Assembly: GCA_900553055.1 (NCBI GenBank)
Contig: USBV01000007.1
Span: 1-22,413 of the forward strand
Source: an uncultured Phascolarctobacterium sp.
GTDB lineage: Bacteria > Bacillota > Negativicutes > Acidaminococcales > Acidaminococcaceae
DNA: 22,413 nt
Reading direction: 5' to 3'
Shown one piece after another: positions 15,105-22,413 of the stretch. The position numbers and the translations under genes were made by a program. The notes under the pieces were generated by a model. That model was not told where the DNA came from and searched no databases. It saw only the letters and a list, made by a program, of their open reading frames with translations. Each line of letters begins with the position of its first letter. Position 1 is the first letter of the stretch.

Positions 15105-16016
15105 TCATACTTTCGCCACACAACCTTTCTCCATCTCCTCCCGCTTCTCCCGAGCAGCGGGGCCAGAAGCCTTTAGCGTAAAGCCGCGCCCAAAGACGTC
15201 GTTTACATCGTGGATAATCATAAAAGCATCCGGGTCAATATCCTTACAAATAGCACGAATCTTGGCCAGCTGGGTCAGCTTAGCCACCACAAAGAGCACC
15301 TCCCGATCCTGATGGGTAAAAGCGCCCTCGCCATGCAGATAGGTTACACCACGGCCCACAACCTTAATAATCTCCTCCGCAATTTCGTGATGATAATTGC
15401 TGATAATGATGATATTCTTCTTATAATCAAAACCGGTAGTAAAAGCGTTGCAGGTTTTAGTCATTACAAAAAAGGTCAACAGAGTGTAAAGCACGGGCTC
15501 GATACCAAAATAAAAGACGCTGGCAAAGAGCAGTCCCAGATTAAAAATGAAGCCTGTGGTGCTGATGCTGATGGAATAGTGCTTTTGGATGATGGCACCG
15601 ATAATATCCGTGCCACCACTGGAGCCGCCCACGCGATACATGCAGGCTGCACCAATGCCGTACAGCACACCGCCCGCGATGCAGGCCAGCAGCTTATCGT
15701 GCACTACCTGATAGTTAGATAAAAAGTGAAAAGCGTCCAAAGAAATAGAAAAGGCCACAATGCCGTACAGAGCGCCAATCGTGTATTGCCTATCCATATA
15801 TTTATAGGCGAGGAAAAACAGGGGCACATTGCACATCAGGCTGGTAGCGCCCATGGGCAGTCCACCAATATAATAAGCCAGCACAGCCACACCGCCAATG
15901 CCACCACTAAGCATCTTATTAGGCATATAAAACACATTCAACGCCACACCCATAATGATACAAGCTAACGTAACCATAAAGTATTGATAAAAAGTTTGTT
16001 TCCAATTAATTTGCAT
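15105..16016 (-). CDS. YitT-family membrane protein (DUF161 + DUF2179)
   Basis: This 303-residue inner-membrane protein is of unknown molecular function. About five or six hydrophobic helices span residues 12-185, with the family motif MLSGGIGGVAVLAYYIGGLPMG (35-56) and a Gly-rich VGGSSGGTDIIG loop (about 119-130). A soluble C-terminal DUF2179 domain follows (about 220-285: REVLFVVAKLTQLAKIRAICKDIDPDAFMIIHDVNDVFGRGF). The start at 16016 was chosen because AAGGAGA lies 6 nt upstream; a longer in-frame reading to 16100 has no such site. A weak promoter, TTGCAT (complement 16071-16076) and TATACT (complement 16046-16051), has a long 19-bp spacer. The gene lies just upstream of aspA on the same strand without a visible terminator, so some read-through is possible. 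Confidence 0.9.
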   Translation of the reverse strand: MQINWKQTFYQYFMVTLACIIMGVALNVFYMPNKMLSGGIGGVAVLAYYIGGLPMGATSLMCNVPLFFLAYKYMDRQYTIGALYGIVAFSISLDAFHFLSNYQVVHDKLLACIAGGVLYGIGAACMYRVGGSSGGTDIIGAIIQKHYSISISTTGFIFNLGLLFASVFYFGIEPVLYTLLTFFVMTKTCNAFTTGFDYKKNIIIISNYHHEIAEEIIKVVGRGVTYLHGEGAFTHQDREVLFVVAKLTQLAKIRAICKDIDPDAFMIIHDVNDVFGRGFTLKASGPAAREKREEMEKGCVAKV

Positions 16017-16163
16017 AAGGGTTCTCCTTTGATTTTGTTCTTCATAGTATAGTACCATCTTTTGTAAAAAATGCAACCTTAATTTATGGAATTTTAGCAT
16101 TATTTTACATTCTTGCTTTTGTCAAAATACAAAAAAGAGAATGAAAATTACCGTTTTCCTAAT

Positions 16164-16176
16164 AATGTTCGAAAAA
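16164..16176 (-). promoter_or_regulatory. PurBox-like sequence upstream of the ispE operon
   Basis: The minus strand reads TTTTTCGAACATT, matching 11 of 13 positions of the Bacillus PurR box (AWWWCCGAACWWT) with the CGAAC core intact. It lies just upstream of the ispE -35 box. Only one box was found, whereas B. subtilis PurR normally uses an inverted pair. It may be chance in AT-rich DNA, but the operon does encode PurR. Confidence 0.3.
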
Positions 16177-16188
16177 AAAAACTTGCAG

Positions 16189-16224
16189 TTGACGCCAAAG
16201 CAGTATAAAATAATACTGTATACA
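16189..16224 (+). promoter_or_regulatory. Promoter of the ispE operon with GTATAC operator
   Basis: TTGACG (16189-16194), a 17-bp spacer and AATACT (16212-16217) form the promoter. The palindromic TGTATACA (16217-16224) follows, overlapping the -10 end. AGTAT (16202-16206) and ATACT (16213-16217) form a further short inverted repeat. The 12-mer ATACTGTATACA (16213-16224) is also present in the aspA promoter in the same position relative to -10. Confidence 0.65.
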
Positions 16225-16246
16225 TATGTAGGCAGGTGAGCTGTAA

Positions 16247-17116
16247 ATGAAGCAAATTACTGAAGTGGCTTATGCCAAGATTAATTTAGGTTTGGATATT
16301 CTGGGACGCCGGGAAGACGGCTACCATGAGGTTAGCATGATTATGCAAAGCATTGGTCTTTGCGACGAGGTTATCATCGGTCCCGGCAGCGGTGAGGAAA
16401 AAATTGAACTTTCCACCAATATTCCCGGGCTGAGCTGTGGCGCAGATAACCTTGCATATAAGGCTGCTGCGCTCCTTGCCAAGCATGCTGACATAATTCC
16501 GAACGTTCACATTGCCTTGAACAAAAAAATTTTTATGGCCGCAGGCCTTGCCGGTGGCAGCGCTGATGCTGCCGCAGTGCTCCGCGGTCTAAACAAATAT
16601 TGGCAGCTGCATTTAGAAAACCATGAGCTGGAAAGACTCGCCGCCTTTTTGGGCAGCGATATTCCCTTCTGCATCGAAGGTGGCACCATGCTGGCTACAG
16701 GCCGCGGCGAAGTATTGACCAAGCTAGCGGATTTGCCCGAAACAATAGTGGTGCTTGCTAAGCCTCGCGCATTAGAGGTTTCCACAGCTTGGGTTTACCA
16801 GCATTACAACAAGGGACGCGTGGTGCACGCCCCCTGCATCTGGCAGCTCCAAGACCGTCTGGCAGAAGGTGCCCCCTCACTGGTGCCCTACATGGGCAAT
16901 GTGCTGGAAACTGTCACCATTCCTGCCCATCCTATCATTGCATCTATTAAAGCCGCCATGCTCAGCGCCGGTGCCTATTATGCGCTGATGAGCGGCAGCG
17001 GACCTACAGTTTTCGCTCTGGCCAAGAACCAGGAGACTGCGGAAAGCATTATAGCAGCCTTAGCCGATTTTGATGTAGAAACGGCCATTACAACTACCGT
17101 AGGGAGGATTTACTAA
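16247..17116 (+). CDS. ispE: IspE, CDP-methylerythritol kinase
   Basis: IspE phosphorylates 4-diphosphocytidyl-2-C-methyl-D-erythritol in the MEP isoprenoid pathway. The 289-residue GHMP kinase begins AYAKINLGLDILGRREDGYHEV, with catalytic Lys11 and the substrate-binding GYHE. The ATP-phosphate loop is FMAAGLAGGSADAAAVL (96-112), catalytic Asp138 is in GSDIPF, and the third GHMP motif is LMSGSGPTVFAL near the C-terminus. AGGTGAG precedes the ATG. It is the first gene of an operon, and its stop is 1 bp from the gntR start. An ispE-purR-glmU-prs order is also known in Bacillus, which supports the reading of the whole cluster. Confidence 0.96.
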   Translation: MKQITEVAYAKINLGLDILGRREDGYHEVSMIMQSIGLCDEVIIGPGSGEEKIELSTNIPGLSCGADNLAYKAAALLAKHADIIPNVHIALNKKIFMAAGLAGGSADAAAVLRGLNKYWQLHLENHELERLAAFLGSDIPFCIEGGTMLATGRGEVLTKLADLPETIVVLAKPRALEVSTAWVYQHYNKGRVVHAPCIWQLQDRLAEGAPSLVPYMGNVLETVTIPAHPIIASIKAAMLSAGAYYALMSGSGPTVFALAKNQETAESIIAALADFDVETAITTTVGRIY

Positions 17117-17117
17117 T

Positions 17118-17807
17118 ATGTCTGGACATTTGCAACCTATAAAACTTGACAGCTACAAGCCCTTGCGCGAGCTGGTTTGTGAAAACATCCGTCAAGCCAT
17201 CATCGACGGCACCTTTAGCCCCGGCGAGCGCCTGATGGAAATTCAGCTGGCCGACGAAATGGGCGTTAGCCGTACCCCCGTGCGCGAAGCCATTCGTAAG
17301 TTGGAGCTGGAAGGCTTTGTAGTAATGATTCCTCGCCGCGGCACCTATGTAGCCGATATTTCTATTAAGGATATCACTGAAATCTACGAGGTGCGCACCT
17401 GCCTGGACGTGCTGGCAGCAGGCCTTGCCGCTGAACGCATTACCGACGAAGAGCTGGACACCATGAATGGTTATCTGCACGAAATTGGTCAGCATGTGGC
17501 CAATATGGATATGAATAAAATCGTTGAGATGGATACTGCCTTTCACGATGTATTATATAACGCTAGCCGCAACGAGCGTCTGCGCAGCATCATTAACAAC
17601 CTGCGCGAGCAGCTCACCGGTATTCGCGGCCGCTCCATGAGCTATCCCGGCCGTTTAGTAGAAACCATGGACGAGCATCGCAATTTGGTGGATGCTATCG
17701 CCTCTCGCGATGTGGAAAGAGCCCAGCATGCAGCCCGCGTGCATATTGAAAACGCCGAGCACACCCTGCTGCGCTCCATCGCCGAGCCCAAGAAGAAGGC
17801 GAAATAA
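17118..17807 (+). CDS. GntR/FadR-family transcription regulator (FCD domain)
   Basis: This 229-residue regulator has an N-terminal winged helix (about 10-80; DGTFSPGERLMEIQLADEMGVSRTPVREAIRKLELEGFV and the wing PRRGTYVA). A C-terminal all-helical FCD ligand domain follows (about 84-220). The probable metal/ligand residues are Asp139, His143, His187 and His209 in DTAFHD, EHR and VHIENAE, the usual FCD arrangement for sensing small carboxylates. The ribosome site GGGAGG lies inside the end of ispE, and its stop overlaps the next ATG by 1 bp. GTATAC palindromes in the ispE and aspA promoters are candidate binding sites, so autoregulation and control of aspartate deamination are plausible. The effector is unknown. 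Confidence 0.93.
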   Translation: MSGHLQPIKLDSYKPLRELVCENIRQAIIDGTFSPGERLMEIQLADEMGVSRTPVREAIRKLELEGFVVMIPRRGTYVADISIKDITEIYEVRTCLDVLAAGLAAERITDEELDTMNGYLHEIGQHVANMDMNKIVEMDTAFHDVLYNASRNERLRSIINNLREQLTGIRGRSMSYPGRLVETMDEHRNLVDAIASRDVERAQHAARVHIENAEHTLLRSIAEPKKKAK

Positions 17808-18577
17808 TGCAGCAATATGATGCCGTTATTTTGGCTGGTGGCCGCGCACTTTGGCTCAAGGAAATTTGCGGCACTGAGCATCGCTGCTTAGCTCCGCTTA
17901 AGGAACGGCGCATGGTGGATTATATTATTGACGCCCTGCTACAAAGTAGCTGCATCCGCCGCATTGTGATTGCCACCAATGCCAAGGCCGCTGCCCAGCT
18001 TGAGGGCACCCTGCCCCCGCAGGTCACGACCTGTTTATCCGAAAGTGATATGCCCGCCACCGCCTATGCAGCAATAAAAGCTCTGGGCGAGGAATGCACC
18101 GCAAGCGTTCTTTTCGCCTGCGATGACATCCCTCTTTTAACCGGTGAAGCTGTGCAAAGCTTTATGCAGCAATGCGAAAAAACGCCAGGCAAGGGCATTT
18201 ATTATGCCGTCATTCCTAAGGAGTCCTGTCTCAAACGCTTTCCTGATGCTAAAAGGACCTTCGGCACGCTAACCGACGGTACCTTTACCGGTGGCAATTT
18301 GATGCTCATTAAAAAAGAAGTAGTTATTAACAGCCAAGAGCTAGGTCGCGAAATTTTCGCTCTGCGCAAATCACCCTTTGGCCTCGCCAATTGGCTGGGC
18401 TGGAGCTTTATTTTAAAGGCGTTTTTCCGTCGCCTTTCTATAAGTGAAGCCGAAAAGCGTTTTTCGCAAATTATGCATACCCCCTCCAAAGCAGTTATCA
18501 CCTCCTTTGCCGAAGTTGGCATGGATGTGGATAAGCCGGAGGATTTAAAACTCATCGAAAAGTATTTAAGCAAGTAA
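17807..18577 (+). CDS. MobA-like nucleotidyltransferase, function unknown
   Basis: This 256-residue protein has a nucleotide-diphospho-sugar transferase fold. It opens with DAVILAGGRALWLKEICGTEHR, a degenerate form of the LAGGxGxRMG...K signature: the usual Arg-Met-Gly and the lysine are not in place. It keeps a likely metal-binding acidic segment (FACDDIPLLTGEAV, about 104-117) and a C-terminal GMDVDKPEDLKLIEKYL like other NTP transferases. Similar proteins sit between GntR and purR in other Negativicutes, from memory of that gene order. The substrate is not predictable; molybdopterin cytidylyl- or guanylyl-transfer is not supported, since no molybdenum genes are nearby. Translation is coupled to gntR (TAATG). 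Confidence 0.8.
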   Translation: MQQYDAVILAGGRALWLKEICGTEHRCLAPLKERRMVDYIIDALLQSSCIRRIVIATNAKAAAQLEGTLPPQVTTCLSESDMPATAYAAIKALGEECTASVLFACDDIPLLTGEAVQSFMQQCEKTPGKGIYYAVIPKESCLKRFPDAKRTFGTLTDGTFTGGNLMLIKKEVVINSQELGREIFALRKSPFGLANWLGWSFILKAFFRRLSISEAEKRFSQIMHTPSKAVITSFAEVGMDVDKPEDLKLIEKYLSK

Positions 18578-18605
18578 ATCTATAAAGAATAGAGGGAAAT
18601 GCCAA

Positions 18606-19418
18606 ATGGGCAAAGCCAAAAGAATTGAACGCGTAGTAGCGTTAAGCAAGCTTTTAGCCGATCATCCCTATCGGTTGTTTTCATTTTCTTATTTCTGTAA
18701 AAAATTTGAAATTGCCAAATCCACCCTCAGCGAGGATGTTTTAGCTGTTAAGTCGGGCCTGGAAATGTACGGTTTGGGCAAAGTAGAAACGCTCTCCGGC
18801 GCTGCCGGTGGCGTGCGCTTTATTCCCGGCCATCTACCCGAGTCCGATCAAAAATTTTTGGAGGAGCTGGCAACTAGGCTCACTGCACCCGAGCGCATTT
18901 TGCCCGGTGGCATGCTTTATACAACGGATCTCCTGTGCCAGCCCGATGTCGTGATGCGGCTTGGCGAAATCTTTATGGGCCGCTTAGAGGAGCTAGCCCC
19001 GGATTGCATTATGACTGTGGAAACCAGTGGTATTCCTCTGGCCATGTCAGTGGCCAGAGCCTTTAATGTGCCTCTGGTTATTGCCCGTCATACCAGCGAC
19101 ATTACGGAAGGCTCCACCGTCAACATCAATTACGTAAGCGGCAGCAGCAAAACCATCCAAACCATGGCTATGCCTAAAAGAGCACTGCAGCCTAATAGCC
19201 GCGTGCTTATTGTGGATGACGTTATGAAGGGTGGCGGCACTGCCAAGGGCATGCTGGCACTGGCCCAAGAGGTGGGCGCACAGGTTGTGGGCATGGCCTT
19301 TTTAATGGATACTGCTACCCCCGAGCGCAAGCTAGTGGATAATTATATTTCCTTCTTCACCCTGCACCATGCGGACGAAGAGAATCAATGCGTGAAGGTG
19401 GAGCTATCCCAAAACTAG
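18606..19418 (+). CDS. purR: PurR, Bacillus-type purine operon repressor
   Basis: This 270-residue regulator has an N-terminal winged-helix domain (about 1-75; RIERVVALSKLLADHPYRLFSFSYFCKKFEIAKSTLSEDV) fused to a type I phosphoribosyltransferase-like domain. The PRPP loop VLIVDDVMKGGGTAKG lies at about 199-215. In B. subtilis PRPP binds this loop and releases PurR from purine genes. It is unrelated to the LacI-type PurR of enterobacteria. A GAGGG site precedes the ATG, 28 bp after the nucleotidyltransferase gene. Its neighbour prs makes its effector. Confidence 0.95.
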   Translation: MGKAKRIERVVALSKLLADHPYRLFSFSYFCKKFEIAKSTLSEDVLAVKSGLEMYGLGKVETLSGAAGGVRFIPGHLPESDQKFLEELATRLTAPERILPGGMLYTTDLLCQPDVVMRLGEIFMGRLEELAPDCIMTVETSGIPLAMSVARAFNVPLVIARHTSDITEGSTVNINYVSGSSKTIQTMAMPKRALQPNSRVLIVDDVMKGGGTAKGMLALAQEVGAQVVGMAFLMDTATPERKLVDNYISFFTLHHADEENQCVKVELSQN

Positions 19419-19454
19419 TTTATTTTTCCTATTCAAGGAAGGGAGTTAATATAC

Positions 19455-20825
19455 ATGGCAAATTTAGTAGCTGTTATCCTTGCTGCAGGCAAGGGTACTC
19501 GTATGCGCAGCAAATACCCCAAGGTTTTGCACAAGGTTGGCGGCAAGCCCATGCTGCAGCATGTTATTGATGCAGCCAGCGTAGCGGGCTGCGATGAAAA
19601 GGTTGTTATCGTAGGCCACGAGGCCGAATTAGTAGAAGCAATGGTGGGCAGCCAAGGCAAGATTGCCCTGCAGGCCGAGCAATTAGGCACCGGTCACGCT
19701 GTGATGCAAACTGCGGAAGCATTAAAGGGCTTCACCGGCACTGCCTTGATTCTGTGCGGCGACACCCCGCTTTTAGATGGCGAGGAGCTGAAAAAGTTCT
19801 GTGAAGCACACAAGGCTAGCGGCGCAGCTGCTACAGTGCTGACTGCTATTATGGATGACCCCTTTGGCTATGGTCGTATTGTGCGCGATGCAAACGGCAA
19901 CGTGCAGGCCATCGTGGAGCAAAAGGATGCTACTGAAGCTCAAAAGGCTATTAAAGAAATCAATACCGGCATCTACTGCATGGAATGCCCGCTGATGTTT
20001 GATGTTTTGGCTACCTTGACCAATGATAACGCTCAAGGCGAATATTATTTAACTGATGTTCTGGAAAAGCTGAACCAAGCAGGTCAAAAGGTTGGCGGCG
20101 TGATTACTGAGGACAGCGACATGGTAATGGGTATCAACTCCCGCAAGCAGCTTTCTGTAGCAGAGGGCGTAATGCGTCAACGTATTTTAGATAAGCTGAT
20201 GGATAGCGGCGTTACTATTATGGACCCGGCCAGCACCTTTATCGAAGGCAGCGTGAAAATCGGCCGCGATACTATCATCTATCCCTACACTTGGCTGGAA
20301 GGCAGCACCGAAATCGGTGAGGACTGCGAAATCGGTCCCAATGCCCGCTTCACCAATGTGAAGGTTGGCAACGATAACCATTTGCAATTCATTTATGCCC
20401 ATGACTGTGAGGTTAAAAACCACGTAACCGCCGGTCCCTACGTACATCTGCGTCCCGACACTGTTATCAGCGACCATGTAAAGATTGGTAACTATGTGGA
20501 AGTTAAGAACTCCAATGTGGGCGAAGGCACTAAGCTGCCCCACCTCACCTACATTGGCGACAGCGATATCGGCAGCGGCGTTAACATGGGCTGCGGCTGC
20601 ATCACTGTTAACTACGATGGCAAGAAAAAGCATCGCACCATCATCGGCGACAATGCCTTTGTGGGCTGCAACACCAATCTGGTAGCGCCCGTAACTGTTC
20701 AGGCCAACACCTATATCGGCGCAGGCAGCACCATCACCAAGGAAGTACCAGAAAACGCTTTGGGTATTGCTCGTGCTAAGCAAAAGAACATCGAAGGCTG
20801 GGCCGAAAAATACAGAAATAGCTAA
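19455..20825 (+). CDS. glmU: GlmU, bifunctional GlcNAc-1-P uridyltransferase / GlcN-1-P acetyltransferase
   Basis: GlmU acetylates glucosamine-1-phosphate and then couples it to UTP, making UDP-GlcNAc for peptidoglycan and LPS. The 456-residue length is normal. The N-terminal pyrophosphorylase domain has LAAGKGTRMRSKYPKVLHKVGGKPM (10-34), QLGTGHAV and LCGDTPLL. The C-terminal left-handed beta-helix (from about 255) shows hexapeptide repeats and the acetyltransferase segment around YVEVKNSNVGEGTKLPHLTYIGDSDIG, with GCGCITVNYDGKKKH. An AAGGAAGGGAG site precedes the ATG. It follows purR by 36 bp, probably in the same transcript. Confidence 0.97.
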   Translation: MANLVAVILAAGKGTRMRSKYPKVLHKVGGKPMLQHVIDAASVAGCDEKVVIVGHEAELVEAMVGSQGKIALQAEQLGTGHAVMQTAEALKGFTGTALILCGDTPLLDGEELKKFCEAHKASGAAATVLTAIMDDPFGYGRIVRDANGNVQAIVEQKDATEAQKAIKEINTGIYCMECPLMFDVLATLTNDNAQGEYYLTDVLEKLNQAGQKVGGVITEDSDMVMGINSRKQLSVAEGVMRQRILDKLMDSGVTIMDPASTFIEGSVKIGRDTIIYPYTWLEGSTEIGEDCEIGPNARFTNVKVGNDNHLQFIYAHDCEVKNHVTAGPYVHLRPDTVISDHVKIGNYVEVKNSNVGEGTKLPHLTYIGDSDIGSGVNMGCGCITVNYDGKKKHRTIIGDNAFVGCNTNLVAPVTVQANTYIGAGSTITKEVPENALGIARAKQKNIEGWAEKYRNS

Positions 20826-20841
20826 AAAGCCCATAAAGAGC

Positions 20842-20870
20842 TTGTTAAACCACTGCTTTTTTAGTATAAT
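20842..20870 (+). promoter_or_regulatory. Promoter of prs
   Basis: TTGTTA (20842-20847), a 17-bp spacer and a consensus TATAAT (20865-20870) lie in the 105-bp gap after glmU. This gives prs its own transcript in addition to read-through, with a leader of about 54 nt. Confidence 0.8.
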
Positions 20871-20930
20871 TAAATTTAAGCTAACGCTTTCGCAATTAAA
20901 AATATTATGGCGATTTTGGAGGGATTGGAC

Positions 20931-21890
20931 ATGTTGTCTGACGAGAATAAGTTAAGAATTTTTACCGGTAATGCAAACCCTGATTTGGCAAGAGAAATTG
21001 CTGCTTATCTGGGTACTACCGTAGGCGATTCTGTTGTAAACCGTTTCAACAACGGCGAAATCCAAGTAATGATTAACGAGAGTGTACGTGGTAAGGATAT
21101 CTTCATCGTACAACCCACCTGTGGCCCCATTGTTAACGACAATGTGATGGAGCTGTTGATTATGGCTGATGCCTTCAAACGTGCCAGCGCTAACCATATT
21201 ACCGCTGTTATTCCTTATTATGGCTATGCTCGTCAGGACCGCAAGGCTCGCGGCCGTGAGCCCATCACTGCTAAGCTGATGGCTGACCTGCTCGAAACCG
21301 CAGGCATCACCCGCGTAGTTACCATCGACCTGCATGCAGCACAAATCCAAGGCTTCTTCAATATTCCCTTTGACCATATGCCCGGCGGCCCGCTGCTGGC
21401 TGAATACATCAAGGAAAAGAAACTGGACAACATGGTTGTTGTTTCCCCGGACCTGGGCGGCGTAAGCCGTGCTCGTGGCTTTGCTGAAATGCTGAATGCT
21501 CCCATGGCCATCATCGACAAGCGTCGTCCCGAACCCGGTGTAGCTGAGGTTATGAATCTGATTGGCAATGTAGAAGGCAAGAACTGCATTATGGTTGACG
21601 ATATGGTTGATACTGCAGGCTCCCTCACCGAGGGTGCTCGTGCCCTGAAGAAATTCGGTGCTAACGAGATTTATGCTTGCTGCACTCACCCCATCCTGAC
21701 CGACCCCGCTTTGAGCCGCATTGCTCAATCCGATATTACCGAGCTGGTTGTTACCAATACCATTCCGCTGGCTCCTAGCAAGAAGCATCCTAAGATTAAG
21801 GTATTGTCCATCGCTCCGATTCTGGCAGAAACCATTCTGCGCATCTACAACGATTGGTCCGTAAGCCAATTGTTTGACGTTAAGAAATAA
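20931..21890 (+). CDS. prs: Prs, ribose-phosphate pyrophosphokinase
   Basis: Prs makes PRPP from ribose-5-phosphate and ATP, the precursor for purines, pyrimidines, NAD, histidine and tryptophan. The start at 20931 was chosen because GGAGGGA lies 7 nt upstream; the in-frame ATG at 20907 has no ribosome site. The 319-residue protein is class I: RIFTGNANPDLAREIA, the flexible-loop region YARQDRKARGREPITAKL, the signature VTIDLHAAQIQGFF and the PRPP-binding loop MVDDMVDTAGSLTEGA. The IIDKRRPEPG segment is typical. Its product is used by HisG and sensed by PurR, both encoded in this window. A double terminator follows. Confidence 0.97.
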   Translation: MLSDENKLRIFTGNANPDLAREIAAYLGTTVGDSVVNRFNNGEIQVMINESVRGKDIFIVQPTCGPIVNDNVMELLIMADAFKRASANHITAVIPYYGYARQDRKARGREPITAKLMADLLETAGITRVVTIDLHAAQIQGFFNIPFDHMPGGPLLAEYIKEKKLDNMVVVSPDLGGVSRARGFAEMLNAPMAIIDKRRPEPGVAEVMNLIGNVEGKNCIMVDDMVDTAGSLTEGARALKKFGANEIYACCTHPILTDPALSRIAQSDITELVVTNTIPLAPSKKHPKIKVLSIAPILAETILRIYNDWSVSQLFDVKK

Positions 21891-21897
21891 GCTTAGG

Positions 21898-21950
21898 CTT
21901 ATTACCCAATAAGTTTTTGTGAGGCTTGCCACAGGCAAGCCTCTTATTTT
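21898..21950 (+). terminator. Tandem terminators after prs
   Basis: First comes a weak AT-rich hairpin, CTTATT/AATAAG (21898-21903, 21908-21913) with TTTTT. Next is a strong one, GAGGCTTGCC/GGCAAGCCTC (21921-21930, 21934-21943) with a 3-nt loop and TTATTTT. Together they close the ispE-prs transcript. Confidence 0.92.
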
Positions 21951-21972
21951 GGCAACATTTCTAGAGAAAATC

Positions 21973-22413
21973 ATGCGTATCTTATACATTTTTATTGGCT
22001 GTGCTCTTTTGAGCACAGCACTGCTTTGGCTGGGCTGCTTAGGCAAGATGCCAAAGCGCCATGCAGCTAGCGCTGCCCTTGCAAGCATTGTGCTAACGGG
22101 CGCCTTGCTCGTGCTTGCAGTGCTGCCGGGCAACAGCTTCTATGGCCCCGTGCTGACCCATGGCAGCACGTCCAAGAAGCAAATTGCCCTCACCTTTGAC
22201 GACGGCCCTTACCCGCCCTATACCGAGCAGCTGCTCAAGGTGTTGGCGGATAAGCAGGTGCACGCCACCTTCTTCATGGTGGGCGAAAACGCCGCCAAGC
22301 ACCCGGAAATCGTCAAAGCGGTGCAGGCCGGAGGCCACGAAATCGCCCTCCACGCGGGCAAGCATCAGGACCTGCTCAAGCTGAACAGCTCTGAACTGGC
22401 AACGAACATTGCC
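21973..22413 (+). CDS. Polysaccharide deacetylase (NodB/CE4), 5' part
   Basis: The first 147 codons are visible. An N-terminal membrane segment (about 1-21), a short basic stretch KMPKRH and a second hydrophobic helix (about 30-50) anchor the protein, with the enzyme domain outside. The NodB domain begins at KKQIALTFDDGP (about 70-81): motif 1 TFDDGP provides the catalytic and metal Asp. HATFFMVGENAAKHPEIVKAVQAGGHEIALHAGKH carries the HxxxH metal-binding pair. Such enzymes deacetylate peptidoglycan or other GlcNAc polymers; the substrate is not determined. The ribosome site is weak (AGAGA). Two counted 60-bp lines are 62% GC against 47% for a counted prs line. Confidence 0.9.
   Translation, partial: MRILYIFIGCALLSTALLWLGCLGKMPKRHAASAALASIVLTGALLVLAVLPGNSFYGPVLTHGSTSKKQIALTFDDGPYPPYTEQLLKVLADKQVHATFFMVGENAAKHPEIVKAVQAGGHEIALHAGKHQDLLKLNSSELATNIA

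Noticed and set aside
1..22413. CRISPR arrays, tRNA or rRNA genes, IS elements or phage genes
   Set aside because: No spaced repeats, cloverleaf sequences, transposase or integrase motifs, or phage structural proteins were recognised on either strand.

Overview
The window looks like a chromosomal segment of a diderm Firmicute of the class Negativicutes (Acidaminococcus/Phascolarctobacterium/Veillonella type). This is inferred from three things: a histidine operon with the short HisG plus HisZ and a YerC/TrpR-like first gene; the gene order ispE - GntR regulator - nucleotidyltransferase - purR - glmU - prs; and the N-terminal part of a membrane-anchored M23 peptidase of the kind common in that class. 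No taxonomic search was possible. No rRNA, tRNA, IS element, prophage or CRISPR array was seen.

Positions 1-6520, minus strand: a tightly packed histidine operon, transcribed yerC-like regulator > hisZ > hisG > hisD > hisC > hisB > hisH > hisA, with hisA running off the left edge. Several junctions are 1-bp gaps or 4-17 bp overlaps. The promoter has a CTAG-centred palindrome in its spacer, a reasonable operator candidate for the TrpR-like first gene.

Positions 6555-9591, plus strand: a methionine uptake operon, metN-metI-metQ. It follows a strong promoter, a SAM-I (S-box) riboswitch and the riboswitch's intrinsic terminator, and ends in a strong terminator hairpin.

Positions 9600-13530: a decayed stretch. 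It holds a truncated M23-type protein (minus strand), then on the plus strand an AgrC-like sensor kinase with an in-frame amber codon, a LytTR response regulator with a frameshift and an opal codon, and a PBP4-type D-Ala-D-Ala carboxypeptidase with an internal deletion that removes the catalytic SxxK motif plus an amber codon. Near-identical terminator hairpins lie at both ends of the stretch. A pair of direct repeats in front of the dead kinase resembles a LytTR binding site.

Positions 13554-16016, minus strand: aspA (aspartate ammonia-lyase) and a YitT-family membrane protein, each with its own upstream region.

Positions 16164-21950, plus strand: ispE, a GntR/FadR regulator, a MobA-like nucleotidyltransferase, purR, glmU and prs, with an extra promoter before prs and a terminator pair after it. 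The aspA and ispE promoters share the 12-mer ATACTGTATACA at the same place relative to the -10 box. This suggests that the GntR regulator controls both its own operon and aspA. The purR and prs products link to the his operon through PRPP: Prs makes it, HisG consumes it, and the PurR family senses it.

Positions 21973-22413: the 5' part of a GC-richer polysaccharide deacetylase gene, cut by the window edge.

I found no clear novel multi-gene system. The most useful leads are the shared GTATAC operator, the eroding sensor/cell-wall block, and the candidate operators for the YerC-like, LytTR and PurR proteins.
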